Shown here in pieces: positions 6,857-9,391 of a stretch of DNA of 9,391 bases (positions within the stretch are counted from its first letter, which is position 1; the number at the start of each line of letters is the position of its first letter). The DNA is from Bacteroidales bacterium. Its GTDB lineage: Bacteria; Bacteroidota; Bacteroidia; Bacteroidales; UBA932. The notes below the pieces were generated by a model. It ran no database searches and had not been told where the DNA came from. It saw only the letters and a program-made list of their open reading frames with translations. The position numbers and the translations under genes are program-made. The stretch covers positions 1 through 9,391 of the forward strand of contig SFPH01000072.1 of NCBI GenBank assembly GCA_004552115.1. Reading direction: 5' to 3'.

Positions 6857-7512
6857 TGTCGATTGCTTCTGAAATAAACAGAATAAAAAGCGGACTGCCA
6901 CAAGGAGTGAATCTTGTGGCAGTTTCCAAATTCCATCCGGCCGAGGCTGTGATGGAGGCATACAGTGCAGGTCAGCGCATTTTCGGAGAAAGCCGTCCGC
7001 AGGAATTTGCAGCGAAGTGCAAAGAATTGCCGGAGGATATCCAATGGCATTTCATCGGACATCTCCAGACCAACAAGCTGAAGCTTGTATTGCCTTATGT
7101 GTCTATGGTTCAATCGGTTGACTCTGAGCACCTGCTCGATGCAATCAATGCCTGGGGAGTGAAGGAGGGGAGAAGGGTGAACATTCTCCTGGAACTTCAT
7201 CTCGGGGCCGAGGAGACCAAGCAGGGATTCTCTGGAGAGGAAATCGACGATATTCTGTCCAGGGCCCGAGAATATGACGGAGTGAATTTCTGCGGACTGA
7301 TGGGAATGGCCACCAATACCGATGACGAGGCTGTCATCAGGGCTGATTTCCAGAGGATTGCGGATTTGCATGAAAGACTGCGCAGGGAGCATCCGGAGCT
7401 GCCGGAATTCTCCTCCCTTTCAATCGGGATGTCGCACGACTACAGGATTGCATTGGATTACAATCCCACATACGTCCGGATCGGCACGGCTATCTTCGGC
7501 CCGAGGGTTTAG
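6856..7512 (+). CDS. yggS: YggS/PROSC family PLP-binding protein (PLP homeostasis)
   Basis: This 218-residue single-domain protein has the fold-type III PLP barrel of the YggS/PLPBP family. The family has no proven catalytic activity but buffers pyridoxal 5'-phosphate and affects amino-acid and keto-acid balance. Seen: the PLP-linking Lys25 in LVAVSKFHP, FGESRPQEF (43-51), the hallmark WHFIGHLQTNK (64-74), GLMGMAT, SIGMSHDY (189-196) and the C-terminal phosphate-binding RIGTAIFG (208-215). The usual FGEN motif reads FGES here (Ser46), a mild departure. The start ATG shares its A with the yidC stop (TAATG), so translation is probably coupled. There is no evident functional link to YidC beyond cotranscription. 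It converges with lpxB, 46 nt separating the two stop codons. Confidence 0.94.
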   Translation: MSIASEINRIKSGLPQGVNLVAVSKFHPAEAVMEAYSAGQRIFGESRPQEFAAKCKELPEDIQWHFIGHLQTNKLKLVLPYVSMVQSVDSEHLLDAINAWGVKEGRRVNILLELHLGAEETKQGFSGEEIDDILSRAREYDGVNFCGLMGMATNTDDEAVIRADFQRIADLHERLRREHPELPEFSSLSIGMSHDYRIALDYNPTYVRIGTAIFGPRV

Positions 7513-7558
7513 TAATCCTCAAAAAATAACCTGCATCATATTTGAGAATCCGCCTGAC

Positions 7559-8725
7559 TCAGTCCTTTCTGAGTTCGGCTATCATTGCATCCGCAACAGC
7601 TTCAGAGGCTCCGCTTCCTCCGAGGGAATTGCGGATTTCTTCGTATCCGGACAGCATTGCATTCCTGTATTCCGCATCCTCGATCAGGCGTCTTACCTCA
7701 TTGACGACATTGTCAGCTGTGAAGAAGTCCTGGATCAGCTCGCGGAAGCAGGTGCGGCCGAGTATGAGATTGCCGAGACTGATGAAATTTATCCTGATAA
7801 TCTGCTTCGCAATGGCGAAATTCAGCCGCATTCCCTTGTAGGCAACCACTTGCGGAGTACCTATCAGCGCTGTTTCAAGCGACGCTGTACCGGAATTCAC
7901 GACTGCGGCTTCCGAATGGCGTATGACGGCGTAACTCTGGTTGAATATCACCTTCATATAGGATTCGCGCCCCTTCGTCCATTCTCTGTAATCTTCTTCC
8001 GAACGGGTAGGTGCTGCGGCTATCAGGAATTGATAATCAGCATATTGCGGGATTTCCCTGAGCTTGTCGGCGAAGGCTGCGAAGGTAGGCATCATCGTAG
8101 AGATCTCGCCGTTCCTCGAACCTGCCAGCAGGGCTATCGAAGGCCTGTCCCCGAGCGAATTGGCTCTGAGGAATTCCTCCCTGTCCATATGCATCAGCGG
8201 TGAATTGTCGATGGCGTCCAGCAGGGGATTGCCCTTGTAGATGAAATCCACGCCCTTGCCGGTAAAATATGGGATTTCAAATGGGAAGACAATGAAGAGT
8301 TTGTCCACATATGCCTTGATTTTCTTTACCCTGCTCTCCCGGGAAGCCCAGACCTTGGGGGCAATGTAGTAGAAAACCTTGAAGCCCTTCCTGTGGGCAA
8401 ATTCTGCAACGCGGAAATTGAAGCCCGGAAAATCTATGAGAATCACGACGTCCGGCTGCCATTCCATAATGTCCGCGAAACAGCGCTTGAACCTGTCGGC
8501 ATAGGCCCTGGCCTTGAAAAGGACCTGTACGAAACCGATCACAGCCCCGTCCCTGTAGTCCTGGACAAGTCCATTGCCGCTCTGGTTGGCCTTGTAGACC
8601 TCGTTCATGAGATTGCCTCCCCAGAATCTGATATCGGCCTCCGGGTCGCGGGCATACAGGCCCTTCATCAGATTGGAGCCGTGAAGGTCACCGGAAGCTT
8701 CGCCAGCTATGATATAGTATTTCAT
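7559..8725 (-). CDS. lpxB: Lipid-A-disaccharide synthase LpxB
   Basis: LpxB is a GT19 glycosyltransferase that joins UDP-2,3-diacylglucosamine and lipid X to form the beta-1',6 disaccharide of lipid A, as a peripheral inner-membrane enzyme. The gene is complete at 388 residues. Motifs in order: AGEASGDLHG (7-16), LIDFPGFN (96-103) with Asp98, matching the functionally required aspartate of the family, YYIAPKVWA (119-127), KGNPLLD (164-170), LLAGSRNGEI (199-208), NSGTASLETAL and TPQVVAYK in the C-terminal nucleotide-sugar-binding half. The ATG at 8723-8725 starts directly at the family's conserved N-terminus. In many Bacteroidota surE lies just upstream of lpxB; here the upstream DNA is a foreign-looking ORF, so the native promoter and neighbour seem lost at a junction. 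The presence of lpxB proves a lipid A-making Gram-negative for this part. Confidence 0.96.
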   Translation of the reverse strand: MKYYIIAGEASGDLHGSNLMKGLYARDPEADIRFWGGNLMNEVYKANQSGNGLVQDYRDGAVIGFVQVLFKARAYADRFKRCFADIMEWQPDVVILIDFPGFNFRVAEFAHRKGFKVFYYIAPKVWASRESRVKKIKAYVDKLFIVFPFEIPYFTGKGVDFIYKGNPLLDAIDNSPLMHMDREEFLRANSLGDRPSIALLAGSRNGEISTMMPTFAAFADKLREIPQYADYQFLIAAAPTRSEEDYREWTKGRESYMKVIFNQSYAVIRHSEAAVVNSGTASLETALIGTPQVVAYKGMRLNFAIAKQIIRINFISLGNLILGRTCFRELIQDFFTADNVVNEVRRLIEDAEYRNAMLSGYEEIRNSLGGSGASEAVADAMIAELRKD

Positions 8726-8745
8726 TGAATGTCAGATTATCAGGC
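8726..8745. other. Probable chimeric junction between Bacteroidota and Clostridia DNA
   Basis: To the left lies an intact lpxB with Bacteroidota-type genes. To the right lie an ORF with strong Shine-Dalgarno, AT-rich intergenic DNA, sigma-A promoters and a Ruminococcus-like gapA start. The right-hand ORF ends here without a family-typical end, and the expected lpxB upstream neighbour is missing. The exact breakpoint cannot be fixed from sequence alone. Confidence 0.65.
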
Positions 8746-9045
8746 AAAATTTCTGTCTATCTGCAGGGTCTTTTCAATAGTATTGCTGCCCGTGACCTCT
8801 ATAATTGAAAGCTCCTGCTCCTTTATAACGTTGAAGGAATATGCCCTGCCGCCGAAAAAGCCGCAGCCTGCACCCTCCGACGATGTTACAGCCTCGGTAA
8901 AGCGCCGTCTGTCCTCTTCTCCGAAGGACGAAAGCAGCTTCTCAAAGCCCTCGTTTTTGTATATTTTTTCTCCCTGTGCAACGGCTGACGGCAGCTCCGA
9001 GCGTCCGTAAATGCCGCACAGCAAGGAAAACAAGCTGTTGTCCAC
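8740..9045 (-). CDS. N-terminal fragment of a Clostridia-like protein, possibly a PAS-type histidine kinase, cut at the junction
   Basis: GTG start at 9043-9045 with a strong Shine-Dalgarno (GGGGGAG, 5 nt away) and an extended -10 promoter upstream, so the 5' end is convincing. The 101 residues are soluble and have no membrane segment. The stretch AVAQGEKIYKNEGFEKL resembles the opening of a PAS sensor domain, and the segment ending TLQIDRNFA resembles the linker just before a histidine-kinase dimerisation helix (often NF-x-A-N-V-S-H-E-L). If so, the protein should continue well past Ala101, but a TGA follows at once, 14 nt before the lpxB start. The coding style is unlike the DNA to its left. 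I read it as the 5' part of a longer gene from another genome, truncated by a chimeric join. The histidine kinase call is tentative; the heterologous origin is firmer. Confidence 0.55.
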   Translation of the reverse strand: MDNSLFSLLCGIYGRSELPSAVAQGEKIYKNEGFEKLLSSFGEEDRRRFTEAVTSSEGAGCGFFGGRAYSFNVIKEQELSIIEVTGSNTIEKTLQIDRNFA

Positions 9046-9050
9046 AAAAT

Positions 9051-9057
9051 CTCCCCC
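9051..9057 (-). promoter_or_regulatory. Strong Shine-Dalgarno deciding a GTG start
   Basis: Read on the minus strand, GGGGGAG lies 5 nt before GTG (9043-9045). This supports the unusual start codon and is atypical for the Bacteroidota part of the window. Confidence 0.7.
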
Positions 9058-9077
9058 GTATGTTTTTGTCGGAGAAC

Positions 9078-9086
9078 ATTATACCA
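9078..9086 (-). promoter_or_regulatory. Extended -10 sigma-A promoter for the minus-strand ORF
   Basis: On the minus strand the sequence reads TGG-TATAAT, an extended -10 with a perfect TATAAT at 9083-9078. The -35 region is weak, as often seen with extended -10 promoters. The predicted start is near 9071, leaving a leader of about 25 nt before the GTG. Confidence 0.65.
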
Positions 9087-9228
9087 TACTTTTTGTAATT
9101 TTGCCACAGATTTTAAAAAATATTATGATTTTTCCGCATTTTATCACATTTCTGTCATTTTTACGGGCATAATGCTTTTGTAAATGAAAAATCTTCTGCA
9201 ATAAATGTTATTTTTTTATCAAAAGGTA

Positions 9229-9257
9229 TTGCCAAAATCAAAAAAATAGAGTAAAAT
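9229..9257 (+). promoter_or_regulatory. Sigma-A promoter for gapA
   Basis: TTGCCA (9229-9234), a 17-nt spacer and TAAAAT (9252-9257) form a good Firmicutes vegetative promoter. The predicted start is near 9264, giving a leader of about 65 nt. That leader opens with a small hairpin: GCGGC at 9266-9270 can pair with GCCGC at 9288-9292. The roughly 140 nt of AT-rich DNA between this and the minus-strand promoter holds nothing else I can identify. Confidence 0.65.
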
Positions 9258-9330
9258 AATATTATGCGGCAGCGGAAACGCAAAACCGCCGCCAAGATTT
9301 TAAAATTTCTTTTTAGGAGGAAAATTTATT

Positions 9331-9391
9331 ATGTCAGTTAAAGTTGCAATCAATGGTTTCGGACGTATCGGCCGTCTCGCATTCAGACAGA
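9331..9391 (+). CDS. gap: Glyceraldehyde-3-phosphate dehydrogenase, first 20 codons (3' end cut by window)
   Basis: The reading frame begins MSVKVAINGFGRIGRLAFRQ and runs off the window. This is the N-terminal NAD-binding beta-alpha unit of GAPDH, with the conserved NGFGRIGR dinucleotide-binding loop. The enzyme is the glycolytic, cytoplasmic oxidoreductase making 1,3-bisphosphoglycerate. AGGAGG at 9315-9320 lies 10 nt before the ATG. The SVKVAINGFGRIGRLAFRQ form is what I expect from Clostridia such as Ruminococcus; Bacteroidota versions more often read KVGINGFGRIGRFVFR. With its promoter and ribosome site it supports a Firmicutes source for the right end of the window. Confidence 0.93.
   Translation, partial: MSVKVAINGFGRIGRLAFRQ

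Noticed and set aside
6655..7392. Minus-strand 245-codon open frame opposite yidC and yggS
   Set aside because: Composition follows the complement of the real genes, with Cys/Phe/Leu-rich low-quality sequence and no recognisable motif.
7518..7546. CTCAAA / TTTGAG inverted repeat between the convergent yggS and lpxB genes as a shared terminator
   Set aside because: Only 6 bp, A/T-rich, with a 17-nt loop; too weak to call a terminator, although a bidirectional one would fit here.
7322..8203. Plus-strand 293-codon open frame running from inside yggS across into lpxB
   Set aside because: It overlaps two clearly recognised genes in other frames, its protein has no family look, and no promoter or ribosome site supports it. 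It is an antisense shadow of lpxB.
1..9391. CRISPR array, tRNA or rRNA genes, insertion sequences, defence or toxin-antitoxin genes
   Set aside because: Read through both strands; no regularly spaced repeats, cloverleaf-like segments, transposase motifs or inverted terminal repeats were seen.

Overview
The window is most likely a metagenomic contig. Positions 1 to about 8,725 look like an uncultured Bacteroidales-type Bacteroidota. The evidence is a TonB-dependent receptor, an SPII lipoprotein, a Bacteroidota-style YidC with a long periplasmic domain, lipid A synthesis (LpxB), repeated TATATTTG promoter elements of the Bacteroidota TTTG/TAnnTTTG type, and starts that mostly lack a strong Shine-Dalgarno. 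Protein-coding DNA here is moderately GC-rich, apart from a visibly AT-richer lipoprotein gene.

Layout of the Bacteroidota part. Positions 1-1143 are the C-terminal barrel of a TonB-dependent receptor, cut by the window edge and closed by a hairpin terminator. A new promoter then serves a lipoprotein of unknown function (1260-2117), followed 25 nt later by trmD (2143-2823). The gap 2824-3141 holds a textbook promoter, a possible small RNA or leader ending in a strong hairpin, and a second promoter. From 3142 there is a tight gene run: a large cytoplasmic protein with five DUF349-type repeats, yidC (1 nt later) and a YggS/PLPBP protein (TAATG overlap). Convergent to it on the minus strand is a complete lpxB (7559-8725). 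The themes are envelope biogenesis (YidC membrane insertion, lipid A, an outer-membrane receptor) and housekeeping (tRNA m1G37 methylation, PLP homeostasis). None of these genes is part of an obvious defence or mobile system.

Positions from about 8,740 to the end look like a different organism. They carry a GTG-started ORF with a GGGGGAG Shine-Dalgarno and an extended -10 promoter, an AT-rich divergent intergenic region with a sigma-A promoter, and the first 20 codons of a Clostridia/Ruminococcus-like glyceraldehyde-3-phosphate dehydrogenase behind AGGAGG. The ORF ends abruptly 14 nt before the lpxB start, exactly where the style of the DNA changes. The simplest reading is a chimeric assembly join at about 8,726-8,745; a real transfer junction is the less likely alternative. 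I did not find a convincing new biological system. The items most worth checking are this junction, the unexplained transcript-like element at about 2,900-3,037, and the five-repeat DUF349 protein linked to yidC.
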